Source: Desulfobacter sp.
GTDB taxonomy: Bacteria > Desulfobacterota > Desulfobacteria > Desulfobacterales > Desulfobacteraceae
Reading direction: 5' to 3'
DNA length: 64,000 bases
NCBI GenBank assembly: GCA_028768525.1
Contig: CP054837.1
Span: 4,584,001-4,648,000 of the forward strand
This document shows, piece by piece, positions 16,724 through 25,419 of the stretch; positions within the stretch are counted from its first letter, which is position 1, and each line of letters opens with the position of its first letter. A program made the translations under genes and the position numbers. Under the pieces are notes generated by a model. It searched no databases. It had not been told where the DNA came from and saw only the letters and a program-made list of their open reading frames with translations.

Positions 16724-17584
16724 ATGCCGGACACCATTGTTGAATCCTGGGAGCAGCTCCAGGATGAATTGTTCAAAGGCTCTTGGAACCAGGCCATTTC
16801 CCGCTACCGTTCCCCCTATGTGTTCCGCGGGCTCTCCGACAGCAGCTATCGCCTGGAAACCTCTTTGATGCGCCTGGGCGGGGCCTATTGGCAGCTGGAG
16901 AAGCACCTGCTGCGGAATTTCCGGAAATACGCCCAGGCCTCGGTGGCCGGGGATCCGGATTCTTTCTGGCATCTGCTGGCCGTGGCCCAGCACCACGGGC
17001 TGCCCACACGGCTTCTGGACTGGACCTATTCGCCCTTTGTGGCCCTCCACTTTGCCCTGGCCAGCCTGGACCGCTTTGACACCGACGGGGCCATCTGGTG
17101 TGTAAACAATGAAATGGCCCATGACCGGCTGCCCGGGGTCCTAAAGACCCAGCTCCACACCGAAGGGGCCCAGGCCTTTACCGTTGAACTGCTCACCAGC
17201 ATCAGCCGCCGGGAACAGGAGTGCGGCCCTGACGGCAGGGGGGGAAGCGGGGGGCAGGCCTTTCACCGGTATGTGGAAACCCTGACCCAGTTTGATTCCC
17301 TGGGGGAGCCCGAGGAATTCCTCCTCTTTTTTGAACCCCCCTCCATTGACGGCCGCATCGTCAATCAATACGCCCTTTTTTCCATCATGCCCAATCCCAG
17401 GCGGGTGGTGGATGACTGGCTGGAACTTCATCCGGAGCTCTTCAGGCGGATCATCATCCCGGCAGAACTTAAGTGGGAATGCCGGGACAAGCTGGACCAG
17501 TGCAATATCACCGAGCGAGTGCTTTTCCCCGGCCTGGACGGCTTAAGCTCCTGGCTGAAACGTCACTACAGCCCCAAGTTTTAA
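16724..17584 (+). CDS. FRG domain-containing protein
   Basis: The 286-aa protein carries the diagnostic FRG segment YVFRGLSDSSYRLETSLMRL (residues about 28-48) and the downstream core LLAVAQHHGLPTRLLDWTYSPFVALHFAL. The biochemical activity of FRG domains is unsettled; they occur alone or near conflict and toxin-like genes. It has its own GGAGAG ribosome-binding site and about 235 bases of A+T-rich upstream DNA that contains a GGGCGG-gtt-CCGCCC hairpin and nothing else I can name. No partner gene is evident. Confidence 0.85.
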   Translation: MPDTIVESWEQLQDELFKGSWNQAISRYRSPYVFRGLSDSSYRLETSLMRLGGAYWQLEKHLLRNFRKYAQASVAGDPDSFWHLLAVAQHHGLPTRLLDWTYSPFVALHFALASLDRFDTDGAIWCVNNEMAHDRLPGVLKTQLHTEGAQAFTVELLTSISRREQECGPDGRGGSGGQAFHRYVETLTQFDSLGEPEEFLLFFEPPSIDGRIVNQYALFSIMPNPRRVVDDWLELHPELFRRIIIPAELKWECRDKLDQCNITERVLFPGLDGLSSWLKRHYSPKF

Positions 17585-17610
17585 TTTTCGCCTTAAGGTT
17601 GATTTTTTTT

Positions 17611-17660
17611 CAGTTGACTTTGCAACTGACTTTGGGTATTCTCAGTTGCAAAGTCAACTG
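17611..17660 (+). promoter_or_regulatory. Efflux operon promoter flanked by two MarR operators
   Basis: CAGTTGACTTTGCAACTGA (17611-17629) and its perfect 19-bp inverse (17642-17660) are each internally palindromic (AGTTG...CAACT), as expected for MarR boxes. Between and over them lies a promoter: TTGACT (17614-17619), 17-nt spacer, TATTCT (17637-17642). The second box ends just before the Shine-Dalgarno of the marR gene at 17671. Confidence 0.78.
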
Positions 17661-17670
17661 AGGGAGGATT

Positions 17671-18150
17671 ATGGATAATACATTTGTTGAAGAGGCCATT
17701 GCACGGCGGATCAATCTGCTGTTCCGGCTCACCATGAGCCATTTGCGAACCGAGATGAAGAAACTTGGGATCGGGGCGGGGGATTACACCTTTTTGATCA
17801 TCCTCTTTTTTCGTCCCGGGCTGAGCCAGGATGAAATGTCCAGGATCGTCCATGTGGATAAATCCTATACGGCCAGGGCCGTGGCCAAGCTGGAGAAAAT
17901 GGGGCTGCTGGAGCGCAGGCCCGACCCGGACCAGCACCGGGTCAAGCGGGTGTTTTTGACCCAGCGGACCCGGGATATGGAAGGGCAGTTTTTAGGGGTG
18001 CTCAAGGGCTGGCACGATACCCTGGTCAAGGATATCGATCCTGATCATATGAAAATCATCCGGGAGGGCCTGGACAAGATGATGGACAACGCCTGCCTTT
18101 CCCTCTACGGCCGGCCGCCGGAATCCTTTACGGGTGAAATAGGAAAATAA
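17671..18150 (+). CDS. MarR-family repressor of the RND efflux operon
   Basis: The 159-aa winged-helix protein has a recognition region LSQDEMSRIVHVDKSYTARAVAKLEKMGLLERRPDPDQHRVKRVFLT, with the conserved D...R wing. It heads the operon (3 bases before the adaptor gene) and its promoter has paired MarR boxes, so autorepression relieved by a toxic ligand is the likely logic. GGGAGG precedes the ATG. Confidence 0.9.
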   Translation: MDNTFVEEAIARRINLLFRLTMSHLRTEMKKLGIGAGDYTFLIILFFRPGLSQDEMSRIVHVDKSYTARAVAKLEKMGLLERRPDPDQHRVKRVFLTQRTRDMEGQFLGVLKGWHDTLVKDIDPDHMKIIREGLDKMMDNACLSLYGRPPESFTGEIGK

Positions 18151-18153
18151 GCC

Positions 18154-19509
18154 ATGAAATACATCAAGCGACTGGTGATCATCCTTCCGGTGATCTGCGG
18201 CATCGGGTTCCTTGTGGTGATGGAGGCCAATAAGAAACCGCCGGTGCGCCTGGAAAACCGGGAGCGGGTCCGGGCGGTGCGGGTGATGCCCCTGGAAAAG
18301 GGGATTGTGGTACCCAGAACCCTGGGGTATGGGTATGTACAGCCCTACCGGACCTGGCAGGCCATCCCCGAGGTCAGCGGCCAGGTGGTCTTCATGGATG
18401 AAAAGATCAAAAAAGGGCATTTCATCAAAAAGGGCGAGCTGCTTTTTAAAATTGATACCCGGTCCTACGGCCTGGCCGAATCCAAAGGGGTGGCCGAGGT
18501 CATGAATCTGGATGCCCGGCTGAAGGAATTGGAGCAGTCCAGAAAGAATACCCAACGGCTGCTGGCCATTGAGCAAAAGGCACTGATGCTGGCAGCCCAG
18601 GAACTGGAACGGAAACGCAAACTCTTTGACCGCCAGTTTATCTCCGCCTCTGACCTGGAAAGGGAAGAGACCAGTTTCCTGGCCCGGCAGACCGCGGTGA
18701 ACAATTTTAAAAACACCCTGAAGCTGATACCGGCCCAGAAAAAGGCCCTGCTGGCCCAGAAGCGGTCCGGGGAATCCTCGGTGGCCGAGCGCCGCCTGGA
18801 TGTGGCCCGGACACAAATCCTTGCCCCCTTTGACGGACGGGTATCCAAGGTGAATGTGGAGCAGATGCAGTTTGCCCCGGCAGGGAGCGTCATGCTGGAG
18901 GCCGAGGGCATCGGCCGGGCGGAGGTGCCGGTCCAGCTGACCCCCCGCCAGTTTCTCAAACTGATGCCCAGGGACAGTGTAGAAGCCTTTACCCGGATTC
19001 CGGAAATCGATACCATCCGCCGGGCCATGGGCATTTCGGCAAAGGTGAGGCTGCCCCTGGACACCGGACGGACCATTGAGTGGGAGGGACTATTTTCCAG
19101 AACCGGTGAAGCGGTCGATCCGGCCACGGGTGCCCTGACCTTTTTTGTCACAGTGGATACCCCCTATGCCGGTGTGATTCCGGGCAAGCGGCCGCCCCTG
19201 GCTACCAATATGTACGTGACCGTGGAATTATCCGGCAGGCCCCTGGCCGGCCGGTTTGCCCTTCCGAGAAGCGCGGTCCACGACGGCCGTATCTACCTGT
19301 GCACCCCGGAGAACCGCCTGGCCGTCCGCAGGGCCGACCCTGAATTTTCCATGGGGGATCTGGTGATCCTCAAGGGCGGGGTGGCCGAGGGCGAACTGCT
19401 GGTGCTCTCTGACCTGGTGCCGGCCGTTGAGGGGATGAAGCTGCTCCCTGACCGGGATACCGAAACCATGAACCGGGTGGCGGCGGCTGCCTCAGGGGAG
19501 GCCCGCTGA
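18154..19509 (+). CDS. RND efflux periplasmic adaptor (HlyD/MFP) subunit
   Basis: The 451-aa protein is anchored by an N-terminal hydrophobic helix (LVIILPVICGIGFLVVMEA). It then shows split lipoyl/barrel-sandwich halves (GYVQPYRTWQAIPEVSGQVVFM and ILAPFDGRVSKVNVE) around a long coiled-coil hairpin (about 105-205), followed by beta-barrel and membrane-proximal domains. It couples the inner-membrane pump to an outer-membrane channel. No TolC-like gene is in the window. The start lies 3 bases after the marR stop. Confidence 0.9.
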   Translation: MKYIKRLVIILPVICGIGFLVVMEANKKPPVRLENRERVRAVRVMPLEKGIVVPRTLGYGYVQPYRTWQAIPEVSGQVVFMDEKIKKGHFIKKGELLFKIDTRSYGLAESKGVAEVMNLDARLKELEQSRKNTQRLLAIEQKALMLAAQELERKRKLFDRQFISASDLEREETSFLARQTAVNNFKNTLKLIPAQKKALLAQKRSGESSVAERRLDVARTQILAPFDGRVSKVNVEQMQFAPAGSVMLEAEGIGRAEVPVQLTPRQFLKLMPRDSVEAFTRIPEIDTIRRAMGISAKVRLPLDTGRTIEWEGLFSRTGEAVDPATGALTFFVTVDTPYAGVIPGKRPPLATNMYVTVELSGRPLAGRFALPRSAVHDGRIYLCTPENRLAVRRADPEFSMGDLVILKGGVAEGELLVLSDLVPAVEGMKLLPDRDTETMNRVAAAASGEAR

Positions 19510-19510
19510 T

Positions 19511-22500
19511 ATGAACGCCTTTAAGTCCATGGTGACCTTTCTTGCGGGGCACCCCACGGCCGCCAACCTGCTCATGATTCTTTTCCTGGCCCTGGGGGCC
19601 ATTTCCGTTGGGGATTTAAAGCGGGAGACCTTTCCCGATTTCGCGGTGGATGCCGTGGAGGTGACCGCCCTCTATCCCGGCGCCACGGCCGAGGATGTGG
19701 AATCCTCGGTCTGCCGGCGCATCGAGGATGCCGTGGACAGCGTCAGCTATATCTCCGAGGTGCGAAGCACGGCCATGGAGAATTCCGCCAGGGTGGTCAT
19801 TGAGATGGAGGAGGAGGGAGACCCCATCCAGTTTCTCAACGATATCAAGACCGAAGTGGAGGCCATAAGCGATTTCCCGGACCCGGTGGAAGACCTCATT
19901 GTCAAGCAGATCAACCAGATCGACCCCGTGGTTTCCATTGCCGTGACCGGCCCCATGAGCCCGGTCCACCTCAAGTTTTACTGCGAGGACCTCAAGGAGA
20001 GGCTCAAGCGCCTGGATCTCATCTCCCAGGTGGAGATCCAGGGGTTCTCGGACCACGAGTTCCTCATTGAAATTCCCTTTTACGAGATGATGCGCCTGGG
20101 GCTGTCCGTCTCGGATATTGAGGCGGCGGTGGCGGCCCAGAACATCGATCTGCCGGCCGGTTCTCTGGAGACCCGGGACAGCGACATCCTCATCCGGTTT
20201 TCCGAGGAGCGCAAGAGTGTGCCCGACCTGGGGGACCTGGTGGTGGTGTCCGGCAGGAACGGGGCCGAGATCCGCCTGGCAGATATCGCCGTGATTTCCG
20301 ACCGGTTCCAGGACGAGGAGAACAAAATCCTGTTCAACGGACGCCGGGCCGGCATCCTCCAGATTAACAAAACCAAGACCGAGGACGCCCTGGACATCAT
20401 GGATGCCGTTGCCGCCTTCCTGGAGGAGGAGCGGGCCCAGGCCCCCCCGGGGATGTCTTTTGAGCTGACCCAGAATATTTCGAAAATCGTCCGGGACCGG
20501 CTGGATATGCTCATTAAAAACGCCTTCCAGGGCCTGGCCCTGGTATTCGGCGCCATGATGCTCTTTTTCCCCTTCCGTTTTTCCTTCTGGGTGGTCATGG
20601 GGCTGCCGGTCTCCTTTGCCCTCACCTTTTTTTTCATGAAGTGCATGCACCTCTCCTTGAATATGCTGTCCATGGTGGGCCTGCTCATCGGGGTGGGCAT
20701 CCTCATGGACGATGCCATCGTCATCGCCGAAAACGTGGCCGCCAACCTGGAAAAGGGGAAAAGCGGATTCCGCGCCACCGTGGACGGGATCACCCAGGTG
20801 GCCCCGGGGGTGCTCTCCTCATTTCTGACCACCTGTTTTGTCTTCGGGGCCCTGGCCCTGAGCATGAAGGGGGATATCGGCAAGGTGCTTTACGTGATCC
20901 CGGTGATTCTCATCCTCACCCTTTCCGTGAGCCTGGTGGAGGCCTTCTGCATCCTGCCCAACCACCTGGCCCATTCCTTGCGGCACAACGGCAAAATCAT
21001 GAAGGGGGGGCGCCTGCGCAGGTTAATTGACCGTACCCTGGACGGTATCAGGGAAAAGATTCTGGGCCGGCTGGTGGATCTGGCCATTGATTTCAGGTAT
21101 CTTTTTGCGGGGGGGGTGATCTTCGCCTTTATCGCCTCGGTGGCCATGCTGGCCGGGGGCGTCCTCAAGGTCCGTGCCTTCCCCGAAATAGACGGGGATG
21201 TGCTCCAGGCCCGGCTGCTTTTGCCCCAGGGCACCCCCCTTGAACGGACGACCCGCTATGTGGACCGGCTGCTGGACAGTGCCGAACAGATCAATAAGGA
21301 ATACTCCCCGGCCCAGCCCGGCGGGGCCGCCCTCATTGAACATATAGCGGTTCTTTACAACACCAACGCCGACGCCGGGGAAACCGGCCCCCATGTGGCC
21401 ACGGTCTCCCTGGACCTGCTCAGCGCCGAGGTGCGCACCGCCACCATCGACGAGATCATCCACCGGTGGCGGGAACTCACCGGGGAGATTCCCGACGCCA
21501 TCGCCCTGGCCTTTAAGGAACCGGCCATCGGCCCCGGCGGCCTGCCCATTGAGATCCGGCTTTCGGGCACCGACCTGGGCCGGCTGAAACAGGCGTCCAC
21601 CCGGCTCATCGACTGGCTCTACCAGTACGATGGCGTCTTTGACCTCTACGATGACCTGCGGCCGGGCAAACCCGAGTTCCGGGTCTCCCTGAAAGAGGGG
21701 GCCAAATCCAGGGGATTCACGGCCAGGATGGTTTCCTCCCAGCTCCGGGCGGCCTTTTACGGGGCCACGGCCAGCGAAATAATCGTCCGGGACGAGTCCT
21801 ATGAGGTCAACCTCAGGATTGCCGGCAGGGACCGGGCCGGCATTGCCGATCTTGAAAATTTTTACCTGGTCAGCCCCCAGGGCAAGCGGGTGCCCCTGAC
21901 ATCGGTGGCCCGGATTTCCCGGGACCGGGGATTTGCCGGCATCCGCCGGGTGGACGGGATCCGGACCGTCACCATTACCGGCGACCTGGACACCACCGTG
22001 GCCAATGCCGTCGATATTATCAACGATACCAAAAAACGGTTTCTGCCCGGGCTGAAAGAGGAGTTCCCCGGGATTTCAACGGGGCTTGAGGGCCAGGAAA
22101 AGGAGCTGAAAGCCTCCATGGGCGGCATGATAAAGGCCCTTGCCATCGGTATCTTCGGGGTCTTTTGCCTGCTCAGCTTTCAGTTTAAGTCCTACCAGGA
22201 ACCCCTGGTGGTCATGGTGACCATCCCCTTTGCCTTCATCGGGGTGATCTGGGGACACCTCATCATGGGACTGGAACTGGCCATGCCCAGCATCATGGGC
22301 TTTATCTCCCTGGCCGGCATCGTGGTCAACGATTCCATCCTTTTGGTGACCTTTGTCAAACAGCATACCGCCATGGGTGAATCCGTGGCCCAGGCCGGGA
22401 AAAATGCCTCCAGGGAACGGTTCCGGGCGGTGATGCTTACATCGCTCACCACCATCGCTGGCCTGTTGCCCCTGCTGTCGGAGCGGTCCCTCCAGGCCCA

Positions 22501-22648
22501 GGTCCTCATTCCCCTGGCCTGTTCCATTGTTTTCGGCCTGCTGGTCTCCACCGTACTGGTGCTGGTGGTGGTACCCTGCCTCTACGCCATCCTGGGGGAT
22601 TTCAACCTGGTGCGGATTTCGCCTTCCGAAGGGGTAAATGCTGAATAA
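19511..22648 (+). CDS. RND family efflux transporter, inner-membrane pump
   Basis: The 1045-aa protein has the two-fold repeat of RND pumps: N-terminal helix, two large periplasmic loops (about 40-330 and 560-860) and two bundles of transmembrane helices. The proton-relay segment GILMDDAIVIAENV carries the paired Asp of TM4. It exports small molecules driven by protons, in complex with the adaptor encoded just before it. The start codon follows the adaptor stop by one base. Substrate unknown; the motif pattern is closer to the broad AcrB/HAE families than to metal pumps. Confidence 0.9.
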   Translation: MNAFKSMVTFLAGHPTAANLLMILFLALGAISVGDLKRETFPDFAVDAVEVTALYPGATAEDVESSVCRRIEDAVDSVSYISEVRSTAMENSARVVIEMEEEGDPIQFLNDIKTEVEAISDFPDPVEDLIVKQINQIDPVVSIAVTGPMSPVHLKFYCEDLKERLKRLDLISQVEIQGFSDHEFLIEIPFYEMMRLGLSVSDIEAAVAAQNIDLPAGSLETRDSDILIRFSEERKSVPDLGDLVVVSGRNGAEIRLADIAVISDRFQDEENKILFNGRRAGILQINKTKTEDALDIMDAVAAFLEEERAQAPPGMSFELTQNISKIVRDRLDMLIKNAFQGLALVFGAMMLFFPFRFSFWVVMGLPVSFALTFFFMKCMHLSLNMLSMVGLLIGVGILMDDAIVIAENVAANLEKGKSGFRATVDGITQVAPGVLSSFLTTCFVFGALALSMKGDIGKVLYVIPVILILTLSVSLVEAFCILPNHLAHSLRHNGKIMKGGRLRRLIDRTLDGIREKILGRLVDLAIDFRYLFAGGVIFAFIASVAMLAGGVLKVRAFPEIDGDVLQARLLLPQGTPLERTTRYVDRLLDSAEQINKEYSPAQPGGAALIEHIAVLYNTNADAGETGPHVATVSLDLLSAEVRTATIDEIIHRWRELTGEIPDAIALAFKEPAIGPGGLPIEIRLSGTDLGRLKQASTRLIDWLYQYDGVFDLYDDLRPGKPEFRVSLKEGAKSRGFTARMVSSQLRAAFYGATASEIIVRDESYEVNLRIAGRDRAGIADLENFYLVSPQGKRVPLTSVARISRDRGFAGIRRVDGIRTVTITGDLDTTVANAVDIINDTKKRFLPGLKEEFPGISTGLEGQEKELKASMGGMIKALAIGIFGVFCLLSFQFKSYQEPLVVMVTIPFAFIGVIWGHLIMGLELAMPSIMGFISLAGIVVNDSILLVTFVKQHTAMGESVAQAGKNASRERFRAVMLTSLTTIAGLLPLLSERSLQAQVLIPLACSIVFGLLVSTVLVLVVVPCLYAILGDFNLVRISPSEGVNAE

Positions 22649-22659
22649 CCGGAGAAAGA

Positions 22660-22688
22660 GGGGCAGGCAGCCGGTTTATGCCTGCCCC
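22660..22688. terminator. Bidirectional hairpin between convergent RND and ABC genes
   Basis: GGGGCAGGCA (22660-22669) pairs perfectly with TGCCTGCCCC (22679-22688) over a 9-nt loop. It covers the last codons of the ABC exporter gene and follows the RND stop by 11 bases. There is no strong T-tract on either strand. Confidence 0.55.
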
Positions 22689-24319
22689 AGGTCCATGACC
22701 TGATCCGCGTCAAGGCCGGGGGCCTCTCCATGGGAGAGCACCACTATGGTGGCGCTCCCCTTTAGCCGGTTCACCGCAGCTATCACTGCGGCTTTTGCCT
22801 GATCATCCAGGTTGGACCAGGGCTCATCCAGCACCATGACCGGGGGCTGTTTCAGCAACACCCTGGCCAGACAGATCCGCTGTTTTTCCCCGCCGCTGAT
22901 TCCCCGGCCCCTCGGGTCCATGACCTGGTCAAGCCCGGCGGGCTGCTGGCCCAGGAATAGGGCCAGTCCCGCTTTTTCCAATGCCGCCTTAAGCTCGTGG
23001 TCGGCAGCATCGGGTTTGGCCACCAGCAGGTTTTCCTTCAGCGTGTCATTGAAGATATGGTGGAACTGGGGCATCACCCCGATGCTGCGTCGGAGTTCGG
23101 CACGGCTGAACATGGAAATGTCCCGGCCGCCCAGGAGGAGGCTCCCCTGGGGAACCGGATAGAACCTGAGCAGCAGGTTAACCAGGGTGGACTTGCCGCA
23201 GCCGCTGGGGCCGCGGAGTACGGTGATCCCCCTTTCGGGGATGGCCAGGTTCATACCGCTGAAAAGCGCCCGTCCCCCCGGATATGAGAAGGACAATTCC
23301 CTGAATTCTATGGACACGGGTGTTTCAAGCCTGAACGGTGCGGCCTTTTCCTCGTCTTTTTCCCGGCCGGCGGAAAAGAAATCCGCCAGATGCCGGATGC
23401 CAGTCAATTCATTCTGGATATTGGCCAAGGCGTTGACCAAATTGGATATGGCGGCCTGGAGCAGGGTGGCGTAGAAAAAAAACAAGAGGAAATTTTCCGT
23501 ATCCATTTTTTCTCTGGAAATCATATGGTAGGCCAAGGCGATGAGGGCCAGTCCCCCGGCCTTTGCGGCCAGGTCGATACCCGGGGAGAAGACCGCCGAC
23601 ACGGTTCCCGCTTTCATGGAGACCGCCCTGAGTTCCTCGGTTAAGCGCCTGAAGCGCCGGTGCCGCTCCTTTTCCGTGGCAAATATTTTTAATACCTCCA
23701 GGCCCTGGACGGTTTCGTCAAATGCCCGGTTGATGCGCTGCCACCCCCTGCGCTGACGCCGGGCAAATACGGCCAGCGCCTTATTGAGCCGGAGGATGAG
23801 CAGCGCAGTGCCCAGGGCAATGGAAACGGCGGAGAGGGTCAGCAGGGCGGGGCAGGTATAGATCAGAATCCCTGTCACTGCCGCCACGGTGATCACTTCC
23901 CTGACGGTGGAAGGGAAGAAATCGGCCATGAATCGCTGGGCCAGCCCGATGTCATTGTTAAACCGGGTGAAAAATCCGCCCCCGGATTCCTTCTGATAAA
24001 ACTGGAGGGGAAGACGGCTGACCGTGGTGAAAAAATCGACCTGGAGCTGTTTGAGCAGACTGGCGGAAAAGAGGCAGCCGGCATATCCGCCCAGGGCCTG
24101 GAGAAGGGCGACACCGGCATAGAGACCCATGAGGATGAGGAAAATCGGCAGTCCTTTTTCTGCCAGTTCCCGGCCCCGGCTGTCCACGGCAAGGGCAACG
24201 ATCTGCTGAAAATACCGGGGCTGGATTGAAACCATCAGGGCCGTGGCCGCCTGCAGGCAGACGATCCATGTGATCCTGGCCCAGTACCGGCCTAGGATGG
24301 AAAAAAGCCATTTTTTCAT
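22676..24319 (-). CDS. ABC exporter (fused permease-ATPase), last gene of the W-x-N peptide operon
   Basis: The 547-aa half-transporter has an N-terminal six-helix exporter domain (about 1-300). The ATPase has Walker A GPSGCGKST, Q-loop MPQFHHIFNDT, signature ISGGEKQR, Walker B VMVLDEPWSNLD and H-loop LSHG. Unlike many peptide exporters it has no N-terminal C39 peptidase, so it cannot itself cut a double-glycine leader. Its ATG overlaps the stop of the second radical SAM gene (ATGA), tying it to the maturation genes. The natural reading is export of the modified peptide encoded at 26638-26814, or self-protection against it. Confidence 0.88.
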   Translation of the reverse strand: MKKWLFSILGRYWARITWIVCLQAATALMVSIQPRYFQQIVALAVDSRGRELAEKGLPIFLILMGLYAGVALLQALGGYAGCLFSASLLKQLQVDFFTTVSRLPLQFYQKESGGGFFTRFNNDIGLAQRFMADFFPSTVREVITVAAVTGILIYTCPALLTLSAVSIALGTALLILRLNKALAVFARRQRRGWQRINRAFDETVQGLEVLKIFATEKERHRRFRRLTEELRAVSMKAGTVSAVFSPGIDLAAKAGGLALIALAYHMISREKMDTENFLLFFFYATLLQAAISNLVNALANIQNELTGIRHLADFFSAGREKDEEKAAPFRLETPVSIEFRELSFSYPGGRALFSGMNLAIPERGITVLRGPSGCGKSTLVNLLLRFYPVPQGSLLLGGRDISMFSRAELRRSIGVMPQFHHIFNDTLKENLLVAKPDAADHELKAALEKAGLALFLGQQPAGLDQVMDPRGRGISGGEKQRICLARVLLKQPPVMVLDEPWSNLDDQAKAAVIAAVNRLKGSATIVVLSHGEAPGLDADQVMDLGQA

Positions 24320-25419
24320 GGACCGGCCTTCCGGGGCGGGGCTGTCCTTACCATTGCCTCTGCCATGTGGCTGAAAATATACTGGTAATCCCTGCAGAAA
24401 GGATCTTTCTCCATGATCCCCCTGCCCCGTGAATGGCTGTTGAAAGGGCAGCCGCCGTGGCAGAGAGGGCGCCAGGCACAGGACCGGCAGTCCTTTAATT
24501 TACCGGCACGTTCCCGGATTTGCCGGCACACCCCTGAATTGAGCAGAAACCGCAGGGAATGGTCCTGGATCTGTCCCTGACCCAGGTCCTGGAACCGGCT
24601 GCACAGGGCCATTTCCCCATGGGGCTTTATTGCGGCACGGGCCTCTGCGCAGTTTTCACTGTGGATGCACTCCCCGGTATCTCCCGATGATATCCCCAGC
24701 AGATAACCGTCCAGGGGGGAGACCGGGACCCGGCCGGTATGGGGGCCGGTCCACAGGTCGAAGAACCGCGCCATGATCCTGCCGTACTCCCCGGGCGCCA
24801 GGGCCAGTGCCGCAAAGGCCTCCGGGTGCCTGCCCGGAATAATGGGATTGATCCGGAACCCCGCCCCCAGCCCGTTGAAAAACTTGTATATCCGTTCTTC
24901 CTGTCCCAGGGATGCCCTTGACACCACGGCGTTGAATCCCACCGGCAGATCCGCTGAATAAATAAGGTCAACTATTTTCATCACCCGGTCGTGGGTTCCC
25001 TTTCCCCGGGCATCCACCCGGAGCCGGTCGTGCACATCCGCCGGACCGTCAAGGCTCAGTCCCAGTTGAAATCCATTGTCCCTGAAAAAACAGCAGAAAT
25101 CCTTGTCCATGGCCAGGCCGTTGGTCTGGATGAAGTGGCTGGTGCGGATTCCGGGCCACCTCTTTCTGATCTGTTCCAGGGCGGCCTTAAAAAATGCCAG
25201 ACCGGCAAGAAGGGGCTCTCCGCCGTGCCAGATCAGGTTAACCCGGGTCATCCCCTCAGCCGCAAGGTATGCCCGGACCTTTTCAAGGATCAGGGCCAGA
25301 AGATCCTGGTCCATGGCATGCCCCTGGCGGAGACGGGCGTAACAGTGGCGGCATTTGAGGTCGCAGGCCCCCACCGGTTCCAGCATCAGGGTAAAGGGCG
25401 TGGGGTCATTGTTCTTCAT
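24316..25419 (-). CDS. Radical SAM/SPASM peptide maturase, second copy
   Basis: A 367-aa enzyme. CDLKCRHCY near residues 19-27 is the CxxxCxxC cradle of the SAM-binding [4Fe-4S] cluster, GGEPLL is the following motif, and the barrel continues to FQLGLSLDGP. The C-terminal SPASM region has cysteines in ECIHSENC and in CRSCAWRPLCHGGCPFN. It resembles anaerobic sulfatase maturases and RiPP maturases. I choose ATG 25419 (GAGGA upstream) over the TTG two codons earlier. It overlaps the end of the first maturase gene by 14 bases and is paralogous in layout to it, suggesting two sequential modifications or a heteromer. Confidence 0.88.
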   Translation of the reverse strand: MKNNDPTPFTLMLEPVGACDLKCRHCYARLRQGHAMDQDLLALILEKVRAYLAAEGMTRVNLIWHGGEPLLAGLAFFKAALEQIRKRWPGIRTSHFIQTNGLAMDKDFCCFFRDNGFQLGLSLDGPADVHDRLRVDARGKGTHDRVMKIVDLIYSADLPVGFNAVVSRASLGQEERIYKFFNGLGAGFRINPIIPGRHPEAFAALALAPGEYGRIMARFFDLWTGPHTGRVPVSPLDGYLLGISSGDTGECIHSENCAEARAAIKPHGEMALCSRFQDLGQGQIQDHSLRFLLNSGVCRQIRERAGKLKDCRSCAWRPLCHGGCPFNSHSRGRGIMEKDPFCRDYQYIFSHMAEAMVRTAPPRKAGP

